Shown: positions 51,855 through 61,967 of the stretch, one piece after another
Layout: each line of letters opens with the position of its first letter
Numbering within the stretch: the stretch's first letter is position 1
Assembly (NCBI RefSeq): GCF_008369915.1
Contig: NZ_VSRN01000001.1
Coordinates: 1,954,001-2,018,000, forward strand
Origin: Dyadobacter sp. UC 10
Lineage (GTDB): Bacteria > Bacteroidota > Bacteroidia > Cytophagales > Spirosomataceae
DNA length: 64,000 bases
Reading direction: 5' to 3'
Notes under the pieces: generated by a model
What the model was told of the DNA's origin: nothing
Seen by the model: only the letters and a program-made list of their open reading frames with translations
The model's database searches: none
Position numbers and translations under genes: made by a program

Positions 51855-53312
51855 TTGAATATCAGCGAACAGCTCATACATATACGCCAAAGCTTAGCAG
51901 GCATCGTTCCGGAAATTTTCCTGGCTCTCCTTTTTTGTTTCATCCTGCTCGCCGAATTGCTTTTTTTCAAAAGATTCACTCCCGCAAAATCAGCAGCTTA
52001 TTTGCAAAATATAGCCCTAGCTGGATGTATTGTCACTTTCGGGCTGATTTTAGTGCAATGGAATGCTGAACCCTCTTTCAAATTCCACCCCCTGTTGTTT
52101 CTCGACCGGCAGGCAGTTTTTTTTAAGCTATTGATCGCATTTGCGTGGCTGTTTACCTTATTGCACGTCCGGATCCTCAAATACGATTTCCCGCCGGAAT
52201 ACAATGCGTTGCTGATCGCGGCCGTGGCCGGGATGAATTTGCTGAGTATGTCCACACATTTGCTCTCCATTTATTTGTCGCTCGAACTCATTTCGATCAG
52301 TTCTTATATTCTCGTCGCATTGTTGCCCTACCGGAAAGCTGCGGAGGGTGGTATCAAATACCTGCTTTTCGGTTCAGCCAGCTCAGCTGTCATGCTCTAC
52401 GGAATTTCGTTCATCTACGGTATTACCGGTACGATGGACATTACCAGCGAGGCACTCACTGCCGGACTATCTAACAATAATGATCTGGTAGTAACGGTAA
52501 CCATTGTACTGACGCTCGCCGGGCTGCTTTTCAAACTGTCGCTCGTTCCATTTCACGTCTGGACACCAGATGTTTACGAGTCCGCTCCTACCCCACTGGT
52601 CTCCTTTTTGTCTGTGGCACCTAAGGTAGCGGTTGTATTGGTATTAATGCGTCTTGCGGGAATTTTACCTGCACAATATTTCCCAATCCTGGGCGGCATC
52701 GCGCTGATCAGCATGACGATCGGGAATGTTGCTGCCTTGTGGCAAACCAATGCGCGGCGACTTCTAGCCTATTCCTCTATCGCACAGGCGGGTTACCTGC
52801 TCGTGGGAATCGCTGCTTACAGTCGTTTTGGTTTCGAGGCGGCGGTATTTTACACTGCTTCCTATTTGATTATTAACCTGGGCGCATTCCTGCTCATTGA
52901 TATTTTGAAACCAAAATCCGACACCAATCTGGCTGATTATGAGGGTTTGGGTAAGACAAATATCTGGATTTCAGCAACTCTCACCGTAATAATGATCGCG
53001 CTGGCCGGGTTGCCGCCTACGGTTGGGTTTACTTCAAAAGTCTTAATATTTTCTGCGCTTTGGGAAAGTTACCACCAACAAGAATTTCCGTGGATGTTGT
53101 GGCTGCTGATCGGCGGGATATTGAATGCGGCGATTTCACTGGCATATTATCTGCGGCTCCCCTATTTACTTTTCTTTAAATCTGAAAAAGTGGGAATACA
53201 GGAACCCAATGATAATGTTCCAGGAAAAGTATTGGCAGGATTTGTATTGATCGCCGTACTCGCATTGTTCTTCAGCCCCGACTGGCTGTTGCAATGGATT
53301 AGTGCATTCTGA
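51855..53312 (+). CDS. nuoN: NADH-quinone oxidoreductase subunit N
   Basis: 485 residues, about 14 membrane helices. Antiporter-like signatures: LLSIYLSLELISISSYILVALLPYRKAAEGGIKYLLFGSASSAVMLYG, LSLVPFHVWTPDVYESAPTPLVSFLSVAPKVA (proton-channel Lys/His), NARRLLAYSSIAQAGYLLVG and LAGLPPTVGFTSKVLIF. Part of the proton-pumping arm of complex I. The only reasonable start is TTG 51855; no in-frame ATG precedes the first helix. It stands alone with its own promoter, whereas nuoN usually closes the nuo operon. Confidence 0.93.
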   Translation: MNISEQLIHIRQSLAGIVPEIFLALLFCFILLAELLFFKRFTPAKSAAYLQNIALAGCIVTFGLILVQWNAEPSFKFHPLLFLDRQAVFFKLLIAFAWLFTLLHVRILKYDFPPEYNALLIAAVAGMNLLSMSTHLLSIYLSLELISISSYILVALLPYRKAAEGGIKYLLFGSASSAVMLYGISFIYGITGTMDITSEALTAGLSNNNDLVVTVTIVLTLAGLLFKLSLVPFHVWTPDVYESAPTPLVSFLSVAPKVAVVLVLMRLAGILPAQYFPILGGIALISMTIGNVAALWQTNARRLLAYSSIAQAGYLLVGIAAYSRFGFEAAVFYTASYLIINLGAFLLIDILKPKSDTNLADYEGLGKTNIWISATLTVIMIALAGLPPTVGFTSKVLIFSALWESYHQQEFPWMLWLLIGGILNAAISLAYYLRLPYLLFFKSEKVGIQEPNDNVPGKVLAGFVLIAVLALFFSPDWLLQWISAF

Positions 53313-53313
53313 A

Positions 53314-54180
53314 TTACAGTACTGGCCGGACTTTAAATCCTTGTCCGCGCAGCAGTGCGATCACACCCTGCTCACCTCCTAAATGTGCCGCGCCTACCGC
53401 AAAAAAAGTCGGCTTCTCCTCTATCATTTTCTGAATACGCGGAATCCATTTCTTATTCCGGTCAAAAAGCATGATTTCGGCATTTCCTTCCAGCCCATAT
53501 TCGCTTTTCATTGTCAGGCTATATAGTTCGCTGATATTCTGAACTTTATAAAGTGCAACCAGGTTTTTAAACTCTTTTCTGGCTTTCGGAAGATCATTGA
53601 CCATTGAAACAATCATTTTCGCCTGGTCCTTGTAAGGTATTGAGTCAAAAATGGCCATTTGTTCGTCAAGCGCTTCGAGCCCTACTATTTCAAGCTCCTG
53701 CTTTTTTGCCAGGTCCATCAACGCCATTTCGTAGGATTGCGGCTGACAGGCCAGGACCGCGTTGAAGAGCGGCCCCATCAAAACAAACGGTTTGGCCTTT
53801 TCAAACATCGCCAAACCAATTCCTACTGAATCTTTATAAAACTGATTGAGCTTATTGTATTCGGACTCGGTAATCAGACTTTTCAATTCGACGCCGTCTT
53901 TCATATTCATAGACTTCATCATCGTCATCATCATTCCCGGATCGTCCATATCCATTTCCAGAGCAACCTGCCCGGATCTGGATAAAGCCGATTTCAATGA
54001 ATCAGTCAGCGAAAAATCCCCCGGACAGATCAAATGAATCGTACCGAAAAGGTAGGAAGGTTTCGCTTGGCCGGGTTTCGAAATTTCCCAAAGCAATGCA
54101 TTTTCAGCAGGAACCTGCGCAAAACCAGCTTTTGTCCAAAAACAAAACATCAACCCAAAAATCCAAACCGAAACCCTCAT
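53314..54180 (-). CDS. TraB/GumN family secreted protein
   Basis: 288 residues from ATG 54180 (MRVSVWIFG); an earlier ATG at 54237 only adds residues coded by a polypyrimidine repeat. Signal peptide to about residue 22. TraB/GumN marks: ALLWEISKPGQAKPSYLFGTIHLICP (GTIH) and the C-terminal TFFAVGAAHLGGEQGVIALLRGQGF (GxxHLxG). The family resembles Tiki-like metalloproteases; activity in bacteria is unproven. Convergent with nuoN (1-bp gap). Confidence 0.9.
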   Translation of the reverse strand: MRVSVWIFGLMFCFWTKAGFAQVPAENALLWEISKPGQAKPSYLFGTIHLICPGDFSLTDSLKSALSRSGQVALEMDMDDPGMMMTMMKSMNMKDGVELKSLITESEYNKLNQFYKDSVGIGLAMFEKAKPFVLMGPLFNAVLACQPQSYEMALMDLAKKQELEIVGLEALDEQMAIFDSIPYKDQAKMIVSMVNDLPKARKEFKNLVALYKVQNISELYSLTMKSEYGLEGNAEIMLFDRNKKWIPRIQKMIEEKPTFFAVGAAHLGGEQGVIALLRGQGFKVRPVL

Positions 54181-54201
54181 CACAAAAAAAGTTAAATACA
54201 A

Positions 54202-54235
54202 CCTTTCTCCCCTTCCCCCTTCCTCCCTTTCTCCC
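54202..54235. repeat. Single-arm polypyrimidine heptamer tract (locus E)
   Basis: Five heptamers in register (cctttct, ccccttc, ccccttc, ctccctt, tctccca) between the M28 and TraB genes. On the minus strand it is a purine tract in the 5' leader of the TraB gene, similar in words to locus D. No opposing arm is found nearby. Confidence 0.65.
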
Positions 54236-54243
54236 AAAAACCT

Positions 54244-55836
54244 TTATTCCTTATTACTATCCACCAAGATCCTTTCATCACGGTTCACGAGCTCCCAGGC
54301 CGTATGGAAAACCAATTTCACAATCGATGTTTGTTTGTCGAAAAGGATCTTCTCCACATCGTCACCCGGCTTGTGGTAATCTTCGTGCACGCCAGTAAAA
54401 TAGAAAATCACAGGTACGCCGACTTTTGCAAAATTGTAGTGATCCGAGCGATAATAGAAGCGGTTTGGATCTTTGGGATCGTTGAAAGTGTAGTCAAGCT
54501 TAAAGTTGACATATTTTTTATTTGCCTCTTCACTGATCTCATGCAGCTTGGATGAAAGCTTATCAGAACCGATCAGATACACATATTTATGATCATCTTT
54601 ATGTGCCTCATCCACGCGGCCGATCATATCTATATTCAGATCTGCAATCGTATTTTTAAGGGGGTATAAGGGGTTTTCCGAATAATATTCAGAGCCGAAC
54701 AATCCCTTTTCTTCTCCGGTGACATTCAAAAACAGAATGCTTCTTCTTGGTCCCTTTCCTTCTGCTTTGGCCTTACTGAAAGCTTCGGCGATTTCGAGCA
54801 GAGACACAGTTCCCGAACCGTCATCATCAGCGCCATTATTGATTTCCCCGTTTGGAGAAATACCGATATGATCCAAATGCGCACTGATTACAAGCACTTC
54901 ATCCTTTTTATCTGACCCTTCCATAAAGGCGGCCACATTCTCAGTCTCAATCGTTTCGCTCGTACGCTCAGCTTTCACAGCCACCTGGCCTGATGGATTT
55001 TTGGTCAGAGGCTTGCCTGTTTTGTCAATAGCGGCTTTGCTTTTTGCCAGCTTTGCTACCGAGGTATTCAGGATTTTCGCAGCCACATCCTGCGAAACGC
55101 CAACCGCCGCAATATTGTTCGGGTTTTCCTGAACAGGCTTCAAGGTAGGCGCATTAAATCTGCGCGCCATAACCGCCCGCTGCCGGATTTCCTTATCGAG
55201 ATCATCGCCGGTTTTATCCGTGATAATAAAAACATACTTCGCTCCTTTCTCGTGAGCCGCTTTTACTTTACTCTGCCAGCCGATAGCCGCGCCCCATTTG
55301 CTCTTCTCGGAAGTTCCACTGATCAGATATTTCCCGTCGCCAGCTTTTGGCTCACCTTCGAAAATGATGACCGATTTACCTTTTACGTCCAGATCCTTGT
55401 AATCCGAATAGGCCTGATCATCAATACCATAACCAGCCAATATCACCTCCGAAGAAACTTCTTCCGGAGCGATCAGTATCCCATTTAAGTAGAAATCCTT
55501 ATTGAACTCAAACTTTTCATTGCCAGCCTTCACATACACATCGCCCCAACCTCTTTTATGCAGGGTATATTTCTGTAAAAAGCTTTTAGAACCGTCAGAA
55601 TCAGTTGCCGCAGGCAGCAAACCGAATTGCTTATAGTATTTCGAAACATACTCAGCAGCTTTTTTCTGTCCCGGCGAACCTGTATCGCGGCCTTCCAGAC
55701 TATCGGAAGCGATAATAACGAGGTGCTTTTTAAGATCACCAGCGGTAATGCTTTCTGCATATTTAGCCGCATCGTCCTGTGCATTCGCAATTGTTGCAGC
55801 GGAAAGGAATATCCCTGCGAGCCAATTTTTATTCAT
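54244..55836 (-). CDS. M28 family zinc aminopeptidase, secreted, with PA-like insert
   Basis: 530 residues with a signal peptide (to about residue 19, IANAQ). M28 zinc ligands: SAHLDHIG (His), GADDDGSGTVSLLEIA (bridging Asp), TGEEKGLFGSEYY (catalytic Glu-Glu), LNIDMIGRVD (Asp) and a late His in VHEDYHKPGDD. A protease-associated-type region (VILAGYGIDDQAYSDYKDLDVKGKSVIIFEGEP to about residue 210) lies inside the N-terminal half. It releases N-terminal residues or glutamate-type substrates in the periplasm or outside. Confidence 0.92.
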   Translation of the reverse strand: MNKNWLAGIFLSAATIANAQDDAAKYAESITAGDLKKHLVIIASDSLEGRDTGSPGQKKAAEYVSKYYKQFGLLPAATDSDGSKSFLQKYTLHKRGWGDVYVKAGNEKFEFNKDFYLNGILIAPEEVSSEVILAGYGIDDQAYSDYKDLDVKGKSVIIFEGEPKAGDGKYLISGTSEKSKWGAAIGWQSKVKAAHEKGAKYVFIITDKTGDDLDKEIRQRAVMARRFNAPTLKPVQENPNNIAAVGVSQDVAAKILNTSVAKLAKSKAAIDKTGKPLTKNPSGQVAVKAERTSETIETENVAAFMEGSDKKDEVLVISAHLDHIGISPNGEINNGADDDGSGTVSLLEIAEAFSKAKAEGKGPRRSILFLNVTGEEKGLFGSEYYSENPLYPLKNTIADLNIDMIGRVDEAHKDDHKYVYLIGSDKLSSKLHEISEEANKKYVNFKLDYTFNDPKDPNRFYYRSDHYNFAKVGVPVIFYFTGVHEDYHKPGDDVEKILFDKQTSIVKLVFHTAWELVNRDERILVDSNKE

Positions 55837-55907
55837 ATGTAAACCTCTTGTTATGTCAATTGTTACAAAGTAACTAAACCGCGGGTCGAATGCAAAACGC
55901 CGCCTCA

Positions 55908-56130
55908 GTGCGTGTTGTCAACGGACGCATCGTGCCTGCCCCCAGTTGGTGTTGTCACCGACTGCATTATTCCTGCCCCAGTTGGTGTTGTCACCGACTG
56001 CATCATTCCTGCCCCAGTTGGTGTTGTCACCGACTGCATCGTGCAGGGTTGTTGGTGACAACACCAACAAACGCGGAACACCAAAAAAGGTGAAAGCAAT
56101 ATCAACAACCGCGGAACACCAACAATGGCG
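55908..56130. repeat. 36-bp tandem repeat with an inverted decayed arm (locus F)
   Basis: Units at 55935-55971 (37 bp), 55972-56007 and 56008-56043, each containing ccagttggtgttgtcaccga and ending ctgcat(t/c)att or ctgcatcgtg; a decayed copy precedes them at about 55908-55934. The complement ggtgacaacaccaac (56054-56068) and two words gcggaacaccaa (56073-56084, 56111-56122) follow, so the locus can fold back on itself. The 16-mer at 56115-56130 also occurs twice in the phospholipase C gene. No spacers lie between units, so this is not CRISPR. Confidence 0.88.
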
Positions 56131-56249
56131 CGAATTGAAAAATTCGCCGCACTTCTCTTCACCATTTGCACTTCTTGTAGTAGAAAGCCTGTTTTTCAGC
56201 TATTAACAATAATTTAATTGTAAAATACTGTTATTCAGTAGAAAAGTAG

Positions 56250-56257
56250 TACATTTG
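56250..56257 (+). promoter_or_regulatory. Probable -7 element for typA
   Basis: TACATTTG matches TAnnTTTG, leaving a leader of about 95 nt. The -33 region is a poor match (tgtta). Confidence 0.5.
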
Positions 56258-56359
56258 CACCTTATTTTGACAATACTTCAGTCAAACAAGCATAGCGGGG
56301 CCTGGTAACACATTCCAACTATCGATTTCAGGTTTCGTAAACAATTGATCTATAAAACA

Positions 56360-58174
56360 ATGCAAGCCATTCGTAACATCGCAATCATTGCGCACGTTGA
56401 CCACGGTAAAACCACATTGGTTGACAAAATCATTCACGCTTCAAAGCTCTTCAGGGACAATCAGGAGTTCGACGACCTGATTCTGGACAACAACGACCTG
56501 GAACGCGAGCGTGGAATTACAATCGTTTCTAAGAACGTATCGGTGCGTTACAAGGATGTGAAAATCAATGTAATTGATACACCAGGTCACGCAGACTTTG
56601 GTGGTGAGGTGGAACGCGTACTTAAAATGGCGGATGGCGTATTGTTGCTGGTCGATGCTTTTGAAGGCCCGATGCCACAAACCCGTTTCGTATTAGGAAA
56701 AGCGATCGATCTGGGTTTGAAGCCGATCGTAGTTGTAAACAAAGTAGATAAAGAAAACTGCCGCCCGGAAGAAGTTCAGGAAAATGTATTTGACCTGATG
56801 TTCAACCTGGGCGCTACTGAGGACCAACTTGACTTTGTTACAGTTTACGGTTCGTCAAAACAAGGCTGGATGGGCCCTGACTGGCAGAAACCAACTGATA
56901 ATATTACTTACCTGCTGGATACGATCATAGAATCGATCCCTGCACCGGTTATAGACGAAGGTACCTTGCAAATGCAGATCACGTCGCTTGACTACAATGC
57001 ATTCGTTGGCCGGATCGCAATTGGTCGTGTGAAACGCGGTACTATTAAAGAAGGATCGACATTGTCTCTTTGCAAAGCGGACGGTGTGATCAAAAAAGTG
57101 AAAGTAAAAGAACTTCAGACTTTTGAAGGTCTTGGAAGAGTGAAGGTTTCAGAAGTTACAGCAGGAGATATTTGTGCAGTAACCGGTATTGAAGATTTCG
57201 AAATCGGTGATACACTTGCTGATCTTGAAAATCCTGAGCCAATCGCTCGTATTGCCGTGGACGAGCCAACTATGAACATGCTCTTCACGATCAATAACTC
57301 TCCTTTCTTCGGTAAAGAAGGCAAGTTTGTAACATCACGCCACTTGCGTGACCGTTTGATGAAAGAAACGGAGAAAAACCTTGCATTGCGTGTTGAAGCA
57401 ACTGATACAGAAGATAAATTCCTTGTTTTCGGACGTGGTATCCTTCACTTGTCGGTATTGATCGAAACAATGCGTCGCGAGGGATATGAGCTGCAACTAG
57501 GTCAGCCTCAAGTTCTTTTCAAAGAAGATGAAAACGGTGAGCGACTGGAACCGATCGAAACATTGGTGGTAGATGTTCCGGAAGCAACTGCTGGTAAGGT
57601 GATCGAATTGGCGACGCAGCGTAAAGGTGAATTGCTGGTTATGGAGCCAAAAGGCGATTTGCAACACCTTGAATTCCTGATCCCGTCAAGAGGTTTGATC
57701 GGATTGCGTTCTAATGTATTGACTTCAACGCAGGGTGAGGCAGTTATGACACACCGGTTCAAAGAATTCGGTACATTCCGCGGACCAATCCCAGGACGTA
57801 TCAGCGGTTCTATTATTTCTAAAAACACAGGACCAGCTACTGGTTATACCATTGATAAATTGCAGGATCGCGGCCGTTTCTTCGTGGAGCCAGGTGACGA
57901 GATCTACGGTGGACAGGTTATCGGCGAGCACAACCGCCCGAACGATATCGTGGTAAACTTGCAGGAAGCGAAAAAACTGACCAACATGCGTGCATCAGGT
58001 ACAGATGACGGTCTGCGTATCGCTCCGAAGATCAATTTCTCTCTGGAAGAATCGATGGAATACATCCAGAAAGATGAATATCTTGAAGTGACGCCGCAAA
58101 GCATGCGTATGCGCAAGATCTATCTGGAAGAAAACGATCGCAAGCGTTACGCTTCAAAACTGGAAATGGTCTAG
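56360..58174 (+). CDS. typA: Translational GTPase TypA/BipA
   Basis: 604 residues from ATG 56360 ([20 protein letters not shown]); a TTG 15 bp upstream is not needed. GTPase motifs [33 protein letters not shown] and NKVDKENCR, then EF-G-like domains and the BipA C-terminal domain ([73 protein letters not shown]). It assists 50S assembly and stress translation. Confidence 0.97.
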   Translation: MQAIRNIAIIAHVDHGKTTLVDKIIHASKLFRDNQEFDDLILDNNDLERERGITIVSKNVSVRYKDVKINVIDTPGHADFGGEVERVLKMADGVLLLVDAFEGPMPQTRFVLGKAIDLGLKPIVVVNKVDKENCRPEEVQENVFDLMFNLGATEDQLDFVTVYGSSKQGWMGPDWQKPTDNITYLLDTIIESIPAPVIDEGTLQMQITSLDYNAFVGRIAIGRVKRGTIKEGSTLSLCKADGVIKKVKVKELQTFEGLGRVKVSEVTAGDICAVTGIEDFEIGDTLADLENPEPIARIAVDEPTMNMLFTINNSPFFGKEGKFVTSRHLRDRLMKETEKNLALRVEATDTEDKFLVFGRGILHLSVLIETMRREGYELQLGQPQVLFKEDENGERLEPIETLVVDVPEATAGKVIELATQRKGELLVMEPKGDLQHLEFLIPSRGLIGLRSNVLTSTQGEAVMTHRFKEFGTFRGPIPGRISGSIISKNTGPATGYTIDKLQDRGRFFVEPGDEIYGGQVIGEHNRPNDIVVNLQEAKKLTNMRASGTDDGLRIAPKINFSLEESMEYIQKDEYLEVTPQSMRMRKIYLEENDRKRYASKLEMV

Positions 58175-58196
58175 CACATTTCTGAAATATTATAGT

Positions 58197-58226
58197 AAAA
58201 GGGGAGCGCGAAAGTGCTCCCTTTTT
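58197..58226 (+). terminator. Terminator after typA
   Basis: aaaaggggagc pairs with gctcccttttt around a short gcgaaagt loop, followed by further Ts (58197-58226). It sits between convergent typA and the receptor gene and could serve both. Confidence 0.8.
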
Positions 58227-58239
58227 ATTTCGTAGCAGC

Positions 58240-60684
58240 CTACAACCGCTCCTTCTCTTCATCCGAAGCATTGTTGTTATGTCTTCGCTTCCGGACGAAT
58301 GTATCCTTTCCAAAACGATAAGTGAATGCGGCCCCGATCCGCTGTGTATCCGTTCTGTTTGTCTGAAAATTTTCTGAATTGATCAGTGCGATCGAACGGT
58401 TGTGATAAACCCAGGAATGGAAAATGTCTTCAGCAGAAATTCTGATGCTTCCTTTTCCTTCCCAAAGCTTTTTCTGGATCGATGCATTCACGCGATACAT
58501 TCCACCTGTCACGGTCTGGGCAGTGAAGTCGCGGCTTGCATAATAACCGCCCAATTCCGCTGAAACCGTTTTTCCAAGTGTGAAGTAATTATTTACTTCA
58601 AGCCGGGCGATATTGGTTTTGAAATCAATAGCCGAATTGAATGCCTCGCCTTTCAGCCCGATCCTCGACAGCCGCAAAGTGGTATTGGTGTACCACCATT
58701 TGGTAAGCGAGGCCGAGACAGTTGTGTTTAGCAGTACCATAAATCCCCCGGCAACGTTACCCGGCTTATTGACGAAAACAGTATCAATGATTTGTGTGAT
58801 CGGGATTAATGTGTTTTTAAATTTATTGTAACTCAAACCCATGTTCAGCCATTGTTTGCGCTGGTATTTTAATTCCAGACGACTTTGGTATTGCGGATTC
58901 AGATCCGGATTGCCTGTACTGTAAGTGTATTGATCGCGAAGGAAAAGAAATGGATTAAGTAATTGATAATTAGGCCGACTGATCCTTCTGACAGCCATTA
59001 AGCCCAAAGTATTATTTCCTTTTTCGTCTGGTTTGAAACTCAGGTATCCGCTTGGAAAAAGGCCGGTGTAATGTTTGGCAAATGTCGATCCGGTAACTGC
59101 TGCGTTGCCCAGCTGATTTCCTTCAATATTCGTATTCTCAACCCGCAATCCAAGCTGTATCCCGAACTTCTTCCAGGATTTTTGTCCGTTCAGGTATGCA
59201 GCATTGATATTTTCATTGTATTTAAAATGATTGGATTGCGTATTGTTCAATGTTTCCGCTCCATCTTCCACATCGTAATAGTTGAATACATTATCAGTTC
59301 TGATCAGACTGGATTTAAAACCGGATTCGAATCGCGCATTGTTTTTCAATGGATGTGCGTAATCTGCTTTGGCAGTATAAATATGAATGTCGGAAGGAAC
59401 GCGGTATCTGAAATTTTCCTGATCGGAAAATTCACCGCCTGGCTCAAATGTCTGGTTTCTTAAAAGTTGATTTCCATTATTACCATAATTCAGGTAATTG
59501 ATATCCATCGAAAGTTCTCTCCCGCCGGTATTGAATTTATGAAGCATATTAAAATTGATGCCGGTATTAGCCCGTTTATCCCCACCAATTGTACTGCCCG
59601 AACCCATTACTACCAGCTGATGCGCGGCATCATAATTTTTACTTTCGTATTCAAACACACCATCTCTTTTTGCTTTATTCAAATTGAAAATCAAACCATA
59701 GGTCGTTTTCGCAGTAGCTGCAAAGTCCAGACCGAAATTGGCATTGATACTTTTGTTTTTATAAACCTGATCATTTGTCAGATCCACACTCGAAATCAGA
59801 TTTGAAGATTCATTATAAAACCTTCTGTCGAAAATATCTTCACTGTAATTTTTCTCGTAACCATAACCCAGGTTCGCAAACAGATTTACTTTTTTATGGC
59901 TGTAATTGAGGTTCAACGCACCATTGCTTCTGGCGTACCTGCCCTGGCTCATTCCCACCGAAAAACTCCCGGTAAGTCCTCCTACACGATTCTTTTTCAA
60001 TTTTATATCAATTACAGCATTACCGGCCGCGTCGTATTTGGCCGAAGGATTATCAATCAGCTCGATTTTGTCAAGCAATCCTCCCGGCAGTGATTTGAGG
60101 TATGCAGCTAAATCTGCCCCCGACATATAGGTACTCCGCCCGTCAATGAGTACCAGCACACCGTTCTTTCCATTCAGGCTTATTTCACCGTTAATATTGA
60201 CAGAAACGCCAGGTGTTTTTTCCAAAACTTCCAGTGTATTGCTTGTAGCGCTGCTGATCATTGATTCTACATTCACAATTGTACGGTCGATTTCCTGTTC
60301 AATGAGCGGCCTTTTCGCCTTTACAGTAACTTCCTTCAATGCGATGTCCTTTGCCGGAAGCAGAATAATTGCCGGTAACACAATGGATCGGTGCACGCTG
60401 TCAAGTGTCATCGGCAGGCTGACAAATCTTTTCTGTCCGATTGCCGATATATCCAGAAGATAGGTTCCGTTCTCCAATGCATTGATCTGAAACTGGCCAC
60501 CAATGTCCGTAATCTCTCCTTTTACAAAAACCGAATCGGGCATTCTTAGTATTCGCACAGTTACGCCGGGCAAAACCTCATTGCCTGTATTTTTCACATT
60601 TCCGGAAATCGAATGGGTCGGTGACTGGGCAAACAGCCGGTTGGTAAAAAGTAAAATGATCAAAAATTTGCTTATCGTTTTCAT
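58240..60684 (-). CDS. Oar/SusC-like outer-membrane receptor with carboxypeptidase-regulatory domain
   Basis: 814 residues from ATG 60684 (MKTISKFLIILLF); a further 32 in-frame residues upstream look non-coding. Signal peptide to about residue 19 (RLFAQ). CarboxypepD_reg-like domain about 22-105 (SISGNVKNTGNEVLPGVTVRI, DIGGQFQINALENGTYLL). Plug: TNTLEVLEKTPGVSVNINGEISLNGKNGVLVLIDGRSTYM and KIELIDNPSAKYDAAGNAVIDIKLKKN. A barrel of the OMP_b-brl_3 type ends GAAFTYRFGKDTF, with a charged tail. It lacks an adjacent SusD, so it is unlikely to be a glycan receptor of the standard kind. It is divergent from the LytS/LytTR pair. Confidence 0.88.
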   Translation of the reverse strand: MKTISKFLIILLFTNRLFAQSPTHSISGNVKNTGNEVLPGVTVRILRMPDSVFVKGEITDIGGQFQINALENGTYLLDISAIGQKRFVSLPMTLDSVHRSIVLPAIILLPAKDIALKEVTVKAKRPLIEQEIDRTIVNVESMISSATSNTLEVLEKTPGVSVNINGEISLNGKNGVLVLIDGRSTYMSGADLAAYLKSLPGGLLDKIELIDNPSAKYDAAGNAVIDIKLKKNRVGGLTGSFSVGMSQGRYARSNGALNLNYSHKKVNLFANLGYGYEKNYSEDIFDRRFYNESSNLISSVDLTNDQVYKNKSINANFGLDFAATAKTTYGLIFNLNKAKRDGVFEYESKNYDAAHQLVVMGSGSTIGGDKRANTGINFNMLHKFNTGGRELSMDINYLNYGNNGNQLLRNQTFEPGGEFSDQENFRYRVPSDIHIYTAKADYAHPLKNNARFESGFKSSLIRTDNVFNYYDVEDGAETLNNTQSNHFKYNENINAAYLNGQKSWKKFGIQLGLRVENTNIEGNQLGNAAVTGSTFAKHYTGLFPSGYLSFKPDEKGNNTLGLMAVRRISRPNYQLLNPFLFLRDQYTYSTGNPDLNPQYQSRLELKYQRKQWLNMGLSYNKFKNTLIPITQIIDTVFVNKPGNVAGGFMVLLNTTVSASLTKWWYTNTTLRLSRIGLKGEAFNSAIDFKTNIARLEVNNYFTLGKTVSAELGGYYASRDFTAQTVTGGMYRVNASIQKKLWEGKGSIRISAEDIFHSWVYHNRSIALINSENFQTNRTDTQRIGAAFTYRFGKDTFVRKRRHNNNASDEEKERL

Positions 60685-60928
60685 GGCTTCAATTATTAAA
60701 GGTTGTCCTTTTATGATGAAGCAAATATTGGCAACTGGCACAAACAGGGGAAATAATAGTGTCGTAACTTCCCAAACCACTGACAGAATACGATTACAGG
60801 CTTACAAAACAATTCGAACCGCATTTCGCGGTGTTTGTCAGGAATTAAATACCGTATGCCAGTAGGATTTTAAAATAGGGACCGGGTCGTTGAGATTTAC
60901 GATCTTAAAGAACTAAGCATCAAAATCA

Positions 60929-61966
60929 ATGAATAAGCCTAAGGATCTTCAGAATCACGAGTTTCTGGTAAAAGCACCTGTCGTTGTCGTCGCCGGGCTC
61001 GTGTCCGTGCCGATATGGATTGCGATGGATTTTTTCTGCAATGCCATGCATTTCAATAACGATGAGGCACTTGCGACGGCCATTACCATCTTTTTTATGG
61101 CCGCTATTTTTGTTGGAAGATACTTTGCCGAGCTCCTCATTATTCACGTCAAAGATCTTCGCACACTTGCCATTGCAATTGCTATTGTATTGATCGCCAG
61201 CGGCATTGGTTTATTTGCGCAGCTCGCATTTCCCTTCGAAGGAGCGGCAGCACTCCACATTCTTCTTTACTGGTTTCCATTTCTGATCGGCAGTATTTCT
61301 TTGGGTATGCTAATAAAGGTTGTGAGAACGATTGGAAAAAGAGAATTGCAGGAAGCCAGGAGCCAGGCCGCACATAGTAAGAGTGAGCTGCATTTACTTC
61401 AATCCCAGTTAAGTCCCCATTTCTTGTTTAATACATTAAATAATCTGTACGGATTATCCATTACGCAGCATGAAAAAATCCCGCCTTTACTACTCAAACT
61501 CGCCGACTTACTCCGTTATTCCGTGTATGATGCCGGAGAAACATTCGTCCCGCTCAAAGATGAATTGGCTTACATTGAGAATTATATTGAATTTGAAAAG
61601 ATCAGGATCGGCGAGCGGCTGGCGCTGGTGACGGACATTGAAAATATAGCGGACGCCAACATTAAAATTGCCCCGATGCTGCTCATTGTGTTTATAGAAA
61701 ATGCATTCAAGCACTCGAAAAACACACCGGACGAAAAGATTTTCGTCAATATTTCCCTCAAAACCTGGAACGACCTTATCTTGTTTTCAGTAAGGAATTC
61801 TTACGGAAAATCGGAAGCAGAAAATACGATATTGGGTAAAAATAGTGGATTCGGGCTTCCGAATGTAACAAAGAGACTGGAATTACTGTACCCGAACGAG
61901 CACGAATTGACTATAAAAGCGGAAGCAGCAGATTATCAGATTGCGCTAAGGCTCAAAGCAAAGTGA
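60929..61966 (+). CDS. LytS-type sensor histidine kinase
   Basis: 345 residues. Four membrane helices (about 17-35, 48-70, 79-100, 109-130), then a coiled coil and His_kinase domain SELHLLQSQLSPHFLFNTLNNLYGLS with H164, and an ATPase domain (MLLIVFIENAFKHSKN, SGFGLPNVTKRLELLYP). This kinase type works with LytTR regulators, and one follows 1 bp after its stop. No periplasmic sensor domain: the signal is read in the membrane. Confidence 0.94.
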   Translation: MNKPKDLQNHEFLVKAPVVVVAGLVSVPIWIAMDFFCNAMHFNNDEALATAITIFFMAAIFVGRYFAELLIIHVKDLRTLAIAIAIVLIASGIGLFAQLAFPFEGAAALHILLYWFPFLIGSISLGMLIKVVRTIGKRELQEARSQAAHSKSELHLLQSQLSPHFLFNTLNNLYGLSITQHEKIPPLLLKLADLLRYSVYDAGETFVPLKDELAYIENYIEFEKIRIGERLALVTDIENIADANIKIAPMLLIVFIENAFKHSKNTPDEKIFVNISLKTWNDLILFSVRNSYGKSEAENTILGKNSGFGLPNVTKRLELLYPNEHELTIKAEAADYQIALRLKAK

Positions 61967-61967
61967 A

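Larger units (their letters stand above)
55837..56359. other. 523-bp intergenic region between divergent M28 and typA genes
   Basis: Holds the 36-bp tandem repeats with their inverted arm (55908-56130), then an AT-rich stretch with the typA -7 element at 56250-56257 and a 100-base leader. No real gene: small ORFs here (for example 55890-56093) are products of the repeat, with Trp/Cys-rich repeats of SWCCHRLH. Confidence 0.8.

Noticed and set aside
54181..54237. N-terminal extension of the TraB/GumN protein
   Set aside because: The extra residues (MGEREEGGRGER) come from the polypyrimidine heptamer tract, and the signal peptide starts at the later ATG.
55935..56043. CRISPR array (36-bp repeats)
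   Set aside because: Units abut directly with no unique spacers, only three to four copies exist, and no cas genes are in the window.
55890..56093. Small protein ORF with SWCCHRLH repeats
   Set aside because: It is a translation of the 36-bp DNA repeat; no start context and no conservation signal.
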